In this document: positions 31,278 to 40,831 of the stretch, piece after piece
How positions within the stretch are numbered: position 1 is the stretch's first letter
Layout: each line of letters starts with the position of its first letter
NCBI RefSeq assembly: GCF_028009165.1
Contig: NC_079243.1
Location: 3,782,001 to 3,846,000 of the forward strand
Length of the DNA: 64,000 bases
Direction: 5' to 3'
Source: Akanthomyces muscarius
Lineage: Eukaryota; Ascomycota; Sordariomycetes; Hypocreales; Cordycipitaceae
Notes under the pieces: model-generated
Databases searched by the model: none
What the model saw: the letters and a program-made list of their open reading frames with translations, nothing else
What the model was told of the DNA's origin: nothing
Position numbers and translations under genes: made by a program

Positions 31278-33152
31278 ATGGCTCAAAATCTCATCCGCGG
31301 CGAAGCCACGATCTCACGCTTGGACGTCGAGAACCCTTCGCCGAATGGCACTCTCCAAAATCACAGCCCAGGCACAACCATTGCTCCATTCACCGTTGGT
31401 CTTAATGGAGTTCATGTCAGCACAGACTTTCTCCTGTCGCACGTCTTGCTCGGAGCCTTAGCCACTGTTGGCCTTGGTGTTATCCTCATTCGTCTGGTAC
31501 AACTTGGCCATGCACACTTGCGCAAACTGCTGAGCATCAATGCCAGCGAGAAGGAGCAGATCTATTTTTCTCGCAACCACGTCGACTTGTGGCCAAAGAT
31601 AAAGAAACAGATCATCTACGCCCCAATCTGGAGGAAGCGACACAACCGGGAGATCAAGCTTTCCTCGGCGGTCAGTCTCGGCACCCTGCCCACAAGGCTG
31701 CAAAGTCTGCTTCTGGGCCTGTACGTGCTGGGCAATGTTGTTTTCTGTGTAGCTCTCGACTACAGAGCCGAAAACATGTATGCCATCCTTGCTGAACTCC
31801 GAGGACGGACCGGAGCTCTTGCGGCTGCAAACCTGGTGCCGCTTGTTCTCTTCGCGGGACGAAACAACCCCTTGATAGTATGGCTTCAGGTCAGCTTTGA
31901 CACATATATTCTCCTGCACCGATGGACGGGGAGGCTGGTGGTTCTTGAGACCATCATCCACACAGCGGCTTGGGCGGTTGTTCAAGCTGCCAGCAAGAGG
32001 TGGGATGGCGTGCTTGTTGATCTGGGAGATCCCTACATGACTTGGGGGTCAGTCGCCGCCGTTGCCGCCGTTTGTCTCATTTTGATAAGCCCTGGACCTG
32101 TTAGGCACGCGTTCTACGAGACATTCCTCAACATCCACATCATACTCGCGGTTTTATTCATTCTGGGAACATACCTTCACTGCAGTATTCCTCACTTACC
32201 TGCGCTACCCTACGTCGTGACCGCCGGCGTTTTGTGGGCAGGAGAGCGCTTCCTTCGCATTCTCTGGACCGCGAAGCGGAATGTGTCCCGGGGAGGCTCG
32301 ACCACAGCTGACATCTCAGTGCTACCGGATGGCGCGTGCCGAGTAACTCTTCACCTGCCGCACCACTTGCGCATCGATCCGGGAATGCATGCCTATTTGC
32401 GCTTTCCCAATTTGAGACCATGGGAGTCGCATCCTTTTTCAATTGCCTGGCATGAAGAGCATACAAAAACAGACTCCGGTGCGTTGCGGCATGTTGACTC
32501 TGCCGGTAGTAGGCTGGAGAAAACTACTCGACGCGTGCCAGCCCGCACCTCCGTCTCGTTTGTCATCCAGGCCAGGACTGGTTTCACCCTGCAACTCTGG
32601 AAGTATGCCCAAGAAAATGCATCTGTAGCAACGCTCTCATGCCGCACCCACGCGTTTCTGGAGGGTCCATACGGCGGACACCACAGTCTCGACTCATACG
32701 GTCACGTTGTGCTTGTCGCTGGCGCGAGTGGTATTACCCATCAACTCTCCTATATTCGACACTTACTCGATGGCCGTCAGAAAGGCATTGTTGCGACCCG
32801 ACGAGTTGTACTTGTGTGGGCGATACGAAAAATCTCCCATCTGCAATGGGCTGAGCCGTGGTTGAGCGGCTTGGTTGCAATGTCCAGGGAAGCCGGCATG
32901 TTCGAGGCCAGAGTGTATGTTACCAGTCGAGAGGGCGTCTGGGCTCCCGATGGAGCAGACAGCGATATCGAAATATTCTCGGGGAGGCCAAATATGGAAC
33001 TAATTATTCGTGAACAAGTCAACTGTCAAGTTGGATCCATGTGCGTCACTGTATGTGGCCCCGGAGGACTTGCTGATGATGTGAGACAAGCGACACGAGA
33101 CGTTCAAACTTACGGCTCTGTTGACTTTATCGAAGAGGCCTTCACGTGGTAG
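31278..33152 (+). CDS. Ferric/cupric reductase transmembrane component (FRE family)
   Basis: An intronless 624-residue membrane flavocytochrome that moves electrons from NADPH through FAD and two haems to extracellular Fe3+ or Cu2+. The first hydrophobic segment is at about 50-70. The haem-ligand His pairs lie in HRWTGRLVVLETIIHTAAW (about 214 and 228) and NIHIILAVLFILGTYLH (about 285 and 299). The FAD motif is HPFSIAW near 385. The NADPH site is VAGASGITHQLSY near 480, with C-terminal CGPGGLADD near 593. All elements of a working enzyme are present. The usual signal peptide of yeast Fre proteins is replaced by a short polar N-terminus, as in many filamentous fungi. Plasma-membrane location and a role in reductive iron uptake are inferred from the family; no permease or oxidase gene is adjacent. 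Confidence 0.92.
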   Translation: MAQNLIRGEATISRLDVENPSPNGTLQNHSPGTTIAPFTVGLNGVHVSTDFLLSHVLLGALATVGLGVILIRLVQLGHAHLRKLLSINASEKEQIYFSRNHVDLWPKIKKQIIYAPIWRKRHNREIKLSSAVSLGTLPTRLQSLLLGLYVLGNVVFCVALDYRAENMYAILAELRGRTGALAAANLVPLVLFAGRNNPLIVWLQVSFDTYILLHRWTGRLVVLETIIHTAAWAVVQAASKRWDGVLVDLGDPYMTWGSVAAVAAVCLILISPGPVRHAFYETFLNIHIILAVLFILGTYLHCSIPHLPALPYVVTAGVLWAGERFLRILWTAKRNVSRGGSTTADISVLPDGACRVTLHLPHHLRIDPGMHAYLRFPNLRPWESHPFSIAWHEEHTKTDSGALRHVDSAGSRLEKTTRRVPARTSVSFVIQARTGFTLQLWKYAQENASVATLSCRTHAFLEGPYGGHHSLDSYGHVVLVAGASGITHQLSYIRHLLDGRQKGIVATRRVVLVWAIRKISHLQWAEPWLSGLVAMSREAGMFEARVYVTSREGVWAPDGADSDIEIFSGRPNMELIIREQVNCQVGSMCVTVCGPGGLADDVRQATRDVQTYGSVDFIEEAFTW

Positions 33153-33628
33153 TCAAATTACGTTCAAGAGACATTGCATATAGATTCATCATTTTACTGT
33201 AATCTGCGATAATAATGAACGCCGCAGGCGGCCGTAATGCAACCAGAAACCCGTTTCCAACCCTCAAAGTGGCACTTCCTCGCCCACGAGAGCAGGATCG
33301 TGCAAGTACTACCAGCAACGTTTTTATATTTTTTTCTGGATTAAGCACTCGATGCTTGAACTCTCCAGTAGTGACCTTCATCGAACAACACTCTGACAGA
33401 ACAGTCAATAGTAAGATGTAGGTTCACCTTCTCCGGGGTTGGCTGGTGAATGTAGCGGGCTACAGAGAGTTTCTACCAATTACCTGTCGGGACACAAAGA
33501 AGCGACCTAGGTATACAGCACCAAAATCTTGTGCTATAAATAAAATGTATTTAGAATCGGAAGAGAGCATTACATTGATTATATCGGGTTCTGAGTTAAT
33601 TAAACTTTTGGGCCGCCTTTGGACCCAA
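33153..33628. other. Intergenic region between convergent genes
   Basis: 476 bp between two gene 3' ends. AT-rich patches suit 3' processing signals; no gene is recognised. Confidence 0.4.
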
Positions 33629-34575
33629 TCAGCATAGTTGCTTATACATTATCGCGCCGAGGCCGGAGAGACCTGCGCCGAGCACAAGTGCATTCCTTAA
33701 GGCTAAAAACACCCATTTGTTCATGGCCTGCTGCTCTCTCTCCTTCCAACCCTTATTCTGAGTATTTGCATGCGGGAACGGGACGTCGGGTACCGGCTTG
33801 TCGAGAAACTCGCACAGCGGTTCCCAGCCATCCCCAATCTGCCACTCCAGCAATCTTTCCTTGGGCACCAAGCCTCGAACCATGTTGCAGTGTTCTTTTA
33901 TTCGAAGAACCAACTAGTCAGCTCATTTTCCACAGTTCACACGGGTGTTCTAGCGACTTGCTTACCTTGATAGACCCATTTACCATTTCTGCGAATCGCC
34001 GTCGCCATGTGGCCGTCGGGCGCGCGGAAGAAGGGTGCCCAGAGATAGCGTTGAGAGACGTGCCACGCCCAAAACGCCTCGCGGTGGAAAAGGTGTATGA
34101 GCCAAAACATCCAGCTATCGTTGATGGCCACAATCGTCTTGTCCATGCTGCCCAGCCACTCGTCGAGGTCGCTCCGCGTGTTGAGCACGACCTTGGCCTC
34201 GGGGTACGCGGCAATCAGCTCGGCCGCGAAGCAGCTCGCCGGCGCGTCGGACACGGCCGCGGCATGGCCCAGCACGGCGTCAAAGTCGGCCGCTGCTAGA
34301 TCCGCCGAACCAGTGCGACGGCCATACCATTTGGTGCGGGCGAGGGCTGCCCAGTCCTGCATGCGGTGTGGCGCCTCGAACAAGATGTCCCAGCCGTGGT
34401 AAGAGTGGTCATAGCCGAGGATGGCGAGCGCCTGGGACAGCGACTCGGTGCCGGACCGGGGCGGGCCAACGCATAGGACCTGGAGCGGCGTGGTGCGGCG
34501 GCGCGGCGGCGGCGGGAGCTCGGCGTAGACGTAGGTCTCAAGGAACCGCCACCACCAGCTGTCAAGACTGAGCAT
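33629..34575 (-). CDS. Sulfotransferase-fold (Sulfotransfer_4-like) protein with C-terminal membrane anchor
   Basis: Two exons, 34575-33966 and 33894-33629, with a 71-nt intron (GTAAGC donor, AAAAG acceptor), give 291 residues. The nucleotide loop is LQVLCVGPPRSGTESLSQAL near residue 35, the 5'-phosphosulfate-binding loop of sulfotransferases. The conserved YHGWDILFEAP follows, and then the strand KVVLNTRSDLDEWLGSM corresponding to the 3'-phosphate site. The typical C-terminal RGLVPKERLLEWQIGDGWEP is joined exactly across the intron. The last 25 residues (WVFLALRNALVLGAGLSGLG and on) form one hydrophobic anchor. Fungal members of this family are numerous and often wrongly labelled as epimerases. 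Sulfotransfer from PAPS is the likely chemistry, with an unknown acceptor. Confidence 0.85.
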
Positions 34576-36033
34576 GGTAATCGGCTAAATGGCAAAAGCG
34601 CTGGCGAAGACGGAAGTCAAGATTTTTCGGGATCGGGGTACAATGGGTGTGCCCAACACTGCTACGGCGGCCTTGCATATGCTAGTTGAGATAGGATGGG
34701 TGTGCTCAACGTTGCTAGGGCGGCCTTGCATATGATTAGTACCTTTTTCGGAAACTTTAGAATTATGGTTGACGAACTTAGAAAACGAGATCGACACAGT
34801 GACGTAGGCGGCGGCAGTGATTCATCCAACCCGTCGCGCACAGACGCCACTAGTTAGGGTGACAATTGACGTTTGGCACCACCATCTAGCTTGGCCGTTT
34901 TGCCTAAAATATTATGCTCAGCTCGGCCAAGTGACTAGTTGGCAAGTAGTTACTTTGGGGTATGGGTGGGTTAAATCCTCACCTTGTTAGCTAAGTGTAG
35001 ACATCAACAAGCTATGGGAGCGCAGCCAAGACATACATGCTTTCTTCTAGAAACCATCGAATTTTTCTCTGCGATCGCACTGGCTATTAAGTCGGACTTC
35101 TTTGTCTAGGATTGGGGGAAACCAGCCTCGAAGCTAATGTCGGGCTGACACTTACGGCCTGCAACACTTACAGGCCACTCCGAAGCACAAGACCGGCTCG
35201 TGACAGCGACATGTCGCAAAAATGCTCCCGCTGCGCCATTTCCCGCCTTGTATGGGTGGGGTGCTTCTCTTTTCTATCTGCGATGTACACTGCTAGTATT
35301 TGCTTTCGCCGCCGTTGCGCTCGCCATCAGTGAGACGAAATGAAAAGGAGCAGCCGTAGCCAGACCTCCTCTTGCTGCCCAGTCTGGCCACCGCAAAAGC
35401 TTCGGCCTGCCATTTCTGGAATTGCAAGCACCCTTTTTGTTGATAGAATCAATTGCAGCTATCAAAGGCGTACGAAACGCAGTATGGTGCTCGTGGACGA
35501 GCCGTCGCCTGTGCATTGTGGCAATAGACTCAAGATCGCCGTCGCGCTGGTTAAACAGTAGCGTGATTTGCGGACACTAACACTAGTCCTGGCTATTGCA
35601 ATAGAAGTTTCCAATCAGACCCATATCTGTTTTTTGCACGCAAGCACGGTAGCATCCTAGGAGCCCAAAGAAGAGATCTGGACCCTCAGTCAGCCTTGAC
35701 GGGCCGTAGCTCCGTCGATCCCGCTTCAAGGCGTTCAGCCGCACTAACAAGACTGTGAGCATTGCAGAGTCTCAAATATCCAGTACTTCCCCATAAAAAT
35801 GGCACAAACTTTTCATAATTAACAGAACTTGCAAGCTTTCGAGAGTCTTGAATCTCTCGTTGGCAAGGGTGAAGATGCCTTACGATGTACGTCACGGCCG
35901 ACGCGTTAACAATAACTTGACTAAGCATGAATATAGCGCTACGGATCAGACGGCCTGCAAGTGAGCCGAGAGCCCGACAGCTATCCGGAGATTGTCCACA
36001 AGCCGAGCCAAGCATTCCACCCAGCCTCCTACA
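34576..36033. other. Intergenic region
   Basis: 1.46 kb. It holds a pair of 39-bp repeats at 34643-34734 near the sulfotransferase start. Open frames of 60-120 codons at 35100-36050 show no recognisable product. Coding-like sequence of the next gene's N-terminus appears at about 35940-36110, in a shifted frame. Confidence 0.4.
34643..34734 (+). repeat. Two 39-bp direct repeats, 53-bp period
   Basis: Copies at 34643-34681 and 34696-34734 both begin ATGGGTGTGC and end CGGCCTTGCATATG. They differ at a few positions only. They lie 70-160 bp upstream of the sulfotransferase-like ATG, so inside its promoter. Confidence 0.85.
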
Positions 36034-36760
36034 ATGTACAATCACAGGACTTTACTGCCAAAGAGACACCGACATCAGTCAGAAACCTCCGCCAGCCGAC
36101 TATATGTGGCATCAGTAAGCGCAGCTTCTTCGTCACTGGTCGTGATTGCACTGGCAATTATCGTTGCCGGTGCTCTGGGAGGCGGCTTAGGTGGTGGTCT
36201 ATCTTCGAAAGTGAGCCACGGCTCTGTAACTGACAAATCAGCTTCGTAAGTGAGCTCTACAGAGCTCAAGATGACGTTCAGTTATGGCTGACAGTAGGAA
36301 CAGTGGCGGCTCCTCTACTAGTGTCGCACAAGCTTCTCCGTCGTCAACGTCTTCCGAGACAGCGTCGTCGCATTCCACGTCGTCCGCGGCGCCAGGATCA
36401 CCATCTCCTACCATCGTGCACAGTAGCGACTGCCCGACCTCCAACGGTACCAGTTACAATTCCATGTCATTCGCAAGTGGCAATAACGGCCCGATTCCCG
36501 ACGGCGCAGAAAACGGTCTGAAGTTTGTCAAGGTGTGTGGGACGAGCCTCCGCAGCGGCTCAAATATTGCTCAGGGTGTGGTTGCCACGCTCGATGAGTG
36601 CATCGATCTCTGCGCAAGCTACAATTTCTGGTCAGGCACGACAAATTGCACGAGCGCCTCATACAATAGTGTTAGTTCTTGCTGTATCGCATCGAATAAA
36701 TGGTCACAAGCGACAGTAAACGAGGACGTCGACTCAGCTATACTAGCTAGTAGTGTATAG
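36034..36760 (+). CDS. Membrane-anchored Ser/Thr-rich protein with C-terminal PAN/apple-like cysteine domain
   Basis: Two exons, 36034-36245 and 36298-36760, with a 52-nt intron (GTAAGT donor, CAGTAG acceptor), give 224 residues. One transmembrane segment (LVVIALAIIVAGALGGGLGG) is followed by a mucin-like Ser/Thr tract of about 50 residues. A C-terminal domain has the cysteine pattern VKVCGTSL, LDECIDLCASYN, NCTS and SCC, as in PAN/apple-type modules of fungal surface proteins. I infer a type II surface protein with an extracellular C-terminus. In a different frame just upstream (about 35940-36117) lies the N-terminus normally found in this family, with SYPEIVHKP and PTICGISKRSFF. The frame slips by one base just before the membrane segment. 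Either the gene is damaged or the given ATG is a secondary start. I therefore keep it as a gene with a doubtful 5' end. Confidence 0.55.
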
Positions 36761-37414
36761 TTAGTATGGTTGCCTTAGAGCTTTACATAACTTACAAAAA
36801 AGATTATAATGTAATTGGTTGAAAAAAATTGAAAAGGACGATCAAATCAATACTTATATTTTATTCAATTAGATAAACAAGATTATATAAAATATTAGTT
36901 GTTATATTTCCTGCGCCAACGGATGAGGCTGTGGTTGCACATAGCTTGGGCGCGCTCGTCAAGACCGCTCGGGACACCCAGCGCTAGGGGCGGCTGCCGA
37001 GGCTGCCAATTGGCAACCACCGAGGAACCTTCAGATATCTTGACAAGAAAATCTTTATTCAAAGCTAAACAGTGGATCAGGTATATATTGCTTCAAGCTT
37101 TTAGACTTGCATGTAACGTGCCATTGGCGGGCAGGGCTTGCAGCTTTAATCAGCTAGTTCTTCTGGGGCACCGCCAAAAAGTTCAGCTGAAGCACATGGG
37201 CCAATAACCTTCACCTAGGCCACTATTGTCCAAGAGTTTGTATAGTGAATGCTATTACTTCGATTCCATATCACGGTGCAATGTTACGGTAGATTCTGTA
37301 AGCCGTCGGGCTTTGGTTCGTCCGTCAAGGCATATAATAAGCCTCGAAACACACAAATGATACATTTCCGAGATCTCCGTGCTTACTGCTCAATCTTATG
37401 ACGCCAGAAACAAC
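36761..37414. other. Intergenic region
   Basis: 654 bp. The first 140 bases are AT-rich and probably form the 3' end of the surface-protein gene. The remainder is the promoter of the GH3 gene. No further feature is recognised. Confidence 0.4.
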
Positions 37415-38527
37415 ATGCGCTTCTCACCATCACAAGTTGTATTTGCATTGGCGCTGATTGACTCCGCTCGCGGTAGCCACAAGCCACGAGGTGACTTGGA
37501 CATTCTCGCAGGACAGCATGTCATCTACTCGTGGGATTATACCTTGCCGGGACCTCCGGAAGAACTCTACAACCTGACAAGAGACGGACTGGTCGGCGGT
37601 GTGCTTCTTTACGATGTGCACGTAAACAAGGATACGCCGGCGGCCCTTGCCAAGCTGCAAGCCGCGTACAAGGCATCACCAGCGTACAGACTCCTGCGCA
37701 AGCAATCGGGCAAGGAGACGTCCCTTCTCATCATGACCAACGAAGAAGGCGGCACGGTCTTCAACGGCGTGATCGACGGTGGTCCCCCACTATCGGCAAA
37801 GGAGATCGGAGCTTCGCCCAACCCATCCGTCACTGGCTGGCAGGCCGGCGTCCAGGCGGCCAAGGCTTTGAAGAGCTACAACTTCAACATGGACCTCGCG
37901 CCGGTGCTGGGTGTGTATCGCCAGGAAGACAATTTCCTCGACGCCGGCAACCGCTCGTACGGGAATACGCCGCAAAAAGTGATTGATGCGGCCATGCCGT
38001 TCATCAAGGCACAGCGTGCCAGAAACATTCTCGTCTCGGCCAAGCACTTTCCAGGTTTGGGCGCCGCCGCAAGGGATCAAAATACAGACATAGCACCTGT
38101 GGCGCTTGACGTGACGCTTGAAGACCTCGAGAACATTGATTTGCGCCCGTTTACCGCCGCTATTTGCGCGGGCGTCGACTTGATCATGCCGTCGTGGGCC
38201 GTCTATCCGGCTGTGGACAGCAGCCTGCCTGCAGGCCTCAGCCCAAAGTGGATGAAGGGGATACTGCGCGACAGACTCGGCTTCCGCGGCGTCACCATCA
38301 CAGAGGCAATGGAGGCAGGCGCCATTTTACTGTATGGTGATGTGGAAAAAAGGGCTAGAATCGCAGTAGCGGCAGGCAACGACCTCATTCTCGCAAGTCA
38401 GCTCAATGTCACTGAAGGCGTGGCTATTCGAAACGCATTGGTCGCTGGGCTGAGAAGTGGAAGACTTAACAGGGATGAGTTTGACAGGGCGACGGATAGA
38501 ATTGTGAGCTTGAGAAGCAAGGTGTAG
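37415..38527 (+). CDS. Secreted GH3-family (NagZ-like) beta-N-acetylhexosaminidase homologue
   Basis: A 370-residue uninterrupted frame starting MRFSPSQVVFALALIDSARG, a probable signal peptide. The ATG at 37415 is the first real Met; the frame is open 12 codons further up. The single GH3 TIM-barrel shows MTNEEGGTVFNGV (substrate-binding EEGG), FNMDLAPVLGVYR, the Lys-His motif VSAKHFPGLGAAARDQNTD and the end strand LGFRGVTITEAMEAGAI. NagZ-type enzymes remove terminal GlcNAc from chitin or peptidoglycan fragments. The NTD motif in place of NagZ's DSH is usual for the fungal and actinobacterial branch. The position after Thr in VTIT-E-A should be the nucleophile Asp; here it is Glu297. Activity is therefore uncertain. 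Secretion is inferred from the N-terminus. Confidence 0.85.
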   Translation: MRFSPSQVVFALALIDSARGSHKPRGDLDILAGQHVIYSWDYTLPGPPEELYNLTRDGLVGGVLLYDVHVNKDTPAALAKLQAAYKASPAYRLLRKQSGKETSLLIMTNEEGGTVFNGVIDGGPPLSAKEIGASPNPSVTGWQAGVQAAKALKSYNFNMDLAPVLGVYRQEDNFLDAGNRSYGNTPQKVIDAAMPFIKAQRARNILVSAKHFPGLGAAARDQNTDIAPVALDVTLEDLENIDLRPFTAAICAGVDLIMPSWAVYPAVDSSLPAGLSPKWMKGILRDRLGFRGVTITEAMEAGAILLYGDVEKRARIAVAAGNDLILASQLNVTEGVAIRNALVAGLRSGRLNRDEFDRATDRIVSLRSKV

Positions 38528-39716
38528 AGTGGTGTACATATTTACATATTTATGCTGATAAGTATGTTATAGATTTTGCTTGCCGCAATATCTTTGTGGT
38601 ACTAGCACAAAACGCTCTCTTTTCTTGAAGAAAGGTAGCCATCGTAGCCTTCGATACTCAGCAACTTTCAAGTTTTCAGGTCGACCCTTATAAAACTACT
38701 GTTGCTTGAATTTGGCAGCAAAGATACCCTGCATGCCCGGTAGAGGAGGTTGATGCATCCACGGGCAAGGGATTAGGTAGCCGCAAAGATACTATCAAGG
38801 GTCCGAGATATTAGCTTACTACTAGAGTATAACTTGTCTTGTATTAATAATGCGATTAAGATTAGTTTACTTTTATACAAGGTTCACATTAAAAAATTAA
38901 ATTGAAAAAGTATATTTTTTCCACCCCCAAACCTCCCAAGGACCCATCAAAACTGCGCTGGCGCGATCGCAAATGCCGCTCGCAACTCCGCTACGCCTTT
39001 GCCGTGAAGACCGCTCCGCAAACATGAATCGAAGCCTCGCTTCCAATGATAATGTCACTCATCAAGACATTCATAACGACCCATGAATGTGGCCGGCCCC
39101 GCTCTGGCTTCCGCCGCAACTGACTAACATGAGGTCTGATCGCCTGGGGTCTCGACGCGAGCACCCCCGCTCCCACAACAGTTGCGCTACAGCAGAGGAG
39201 ATTTCAAACCTTCTGTGCGGATATTGGCGTTTAAAATGCGGAGTGCGTCCAGGAGAGGGGGGCGAGGTGGCGGCGGCAGAAAGCTCTTACACCTCGATCT
39301 ATTCTTCGTGATGCGTGACGTCCACTTTTCAAATGCCGGGCGGCTTCTTCCTGCAAACAGAATAATAATAATGCCTAGTGGTCTGCGAGGGTTCTCGAAC
39401 AGCATCAGCATATGTAGAGACTGCCGATCCAGTTAGGCCCGTGGCAGTCATTTGCGATGCGTTTGTTTATCGTATGAGACTTTTACAGACCACAGCTGCA
39501 ATCCACAGCAGTAAACTCCGCAAACTTGACAGTTCAGCCCAAGTCGCCCTTTAGCGACCTGGCATGCTGCGCATAAGAATGTTGCTTGAATTATTAAGCA
39601 TAGTTGGACCTGCTATTTAAGCTTTCTGGAGCCTGCGCTTACTTTAGCCCAATTTCGCACGTCTCAACAAGTACCACCGCTCTCTATCCGTGTTCACTGT
39701 CTACTATTCGATTGAA
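38528..39716. other. Intergenic region
   Basis: 1.19 kb. An AT-rich patch is at 38860-38925. Open frames of 60-85 codons near 39000-39420 have no recognisable product. The last 200 bases should carry the promoter of the medium-chain reductase. Confidence 0.4.
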
Positions 39717-40831
39717 ATGTCTCAAAAAGCTCTGCTCGTGACTGGCATCGGCGACCCTCTAGTCCTTGGGGATAGACCGATCCCCGTCCCGGCGCCATAT
39801 GAGCTGCTTGTCGAGGTCACGTCCGCGGGCTGTACGTCTTTCCGATCACAAGGTCTTCGGTGCCTTACTTGAGCTAACACATTATCATAGTAAATCCACA
39901 TGATCAAAAAGCTCGTGATAAGGAGCACCTTTTCACGGGTCAGCCGCTTGTTTTGGCGCACGACGTGGTCGGGAAGATAATTCAGACCGGATCGTGCCAG
40001 GCTACGACCTTTACTACTGGCGATCATGTGTTTGGCATGTCTACGTTCAATCCAAACCTTGTCAACGACTCTGGGGGTCTACAACAGTATGCTGTGCTCG
40101 ATGGCAGATATGTTGCCAAGGTCACTGATGCAGGATTGACTGACGACGAGGCCGCGACAATACCGGTGAACTCCGTTGTTGCAGCAGTCGCTGTCTTTGA
40201 TGCTTCAGGTCTTGGCATTCCAGCGCCTTTTTCGGCAGCCGCAGGCTCTTTCGACTACGCCTCACAATCGTTGGTTGTCATTGGAGGTGCTTCAAATTGT
40301 GGGCGCTTTGTCATTCAGTTGGCCAAGTTCGTGGGCATAGGCCGTATTGTCGCTGTGGCTGCGGCGAGCAATACTAATGAACTCAAATCACTTGGCGCAT
40401 CACACGTCGTTGACCGACATGCAAGCGATGTGGTACAACGCGTTCGAAAGATCGTGGGCGACGATCTTGTGTATGCCGTCGATACGGTGAACTACGGTCC
40501 ACACCAGGCACTGGGAGTCGCAGTGTTGTCCAACACCAAGAAAGGTGTGCTCGCCGTTTTGCTTCCCACAAACGGAGACCTTGACGAGCATGTGAAGAGT
40601 TCTAAGAAGATGGGATTCGAAAGACACTTCGTTTATGGTGGCAGCAATAACTATCCGGATCTGATGAAGCAGTACTGGAAACACCTCCCGGTGTGGATTC
40701 GAAATGGCCATGTGAAGCCAGCGTCATCTAGCGTCATCTATGGCCTGGACCCCAACCAGGTCAACGAATGTCTGGACAAATATCGAGATGGAACAGCCAC
40801 CGTCAGGGTTGTCGTGCGCCCCAACGTCTGA
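39717..40831 (+). CDS. Medium-chain dehydrogenase/reductase (zinc-independent alcohol dehydrogenase-like, enoyl-reductase type)
   Basis: Two exons, 39717-39831 and 39891-40831, with a 59-nt intron (GTACGT donor, TCATAG acceptor), give 351 residues. The N-terminal GroES-like part begins MSQKALLVTGIGDPLVLGDR, and the splice yields SAGLNPHDQKARD. The segment LVLAHDVVGKIIQTGS follows, then the NADP-binding Rossmann fold with LVVIGGASNCGRFVIQLAKF and GIGRIVAVAAAS. The cysteine/His pattern for structural zinc is absent, as in quinone-oxidoreductase-like and trans-acting enoyl-reductase relatives. It should reduce an activated double bond or oxidise an alcohol with NADP(H). No polyketide synthase lies nearby, so a secondary-metabolite role is not supported here. 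A 10-bp in-frame duplication (GCGTCATCTA twice, 40723-40742) is a small oddity. Confidence 0.88.

Noticed and set aside
37379..37414. Longer start for the GH3 protein
   Set aside because: The upstream codon is GTG, and the signal peptide begins at the ATG at 37415.
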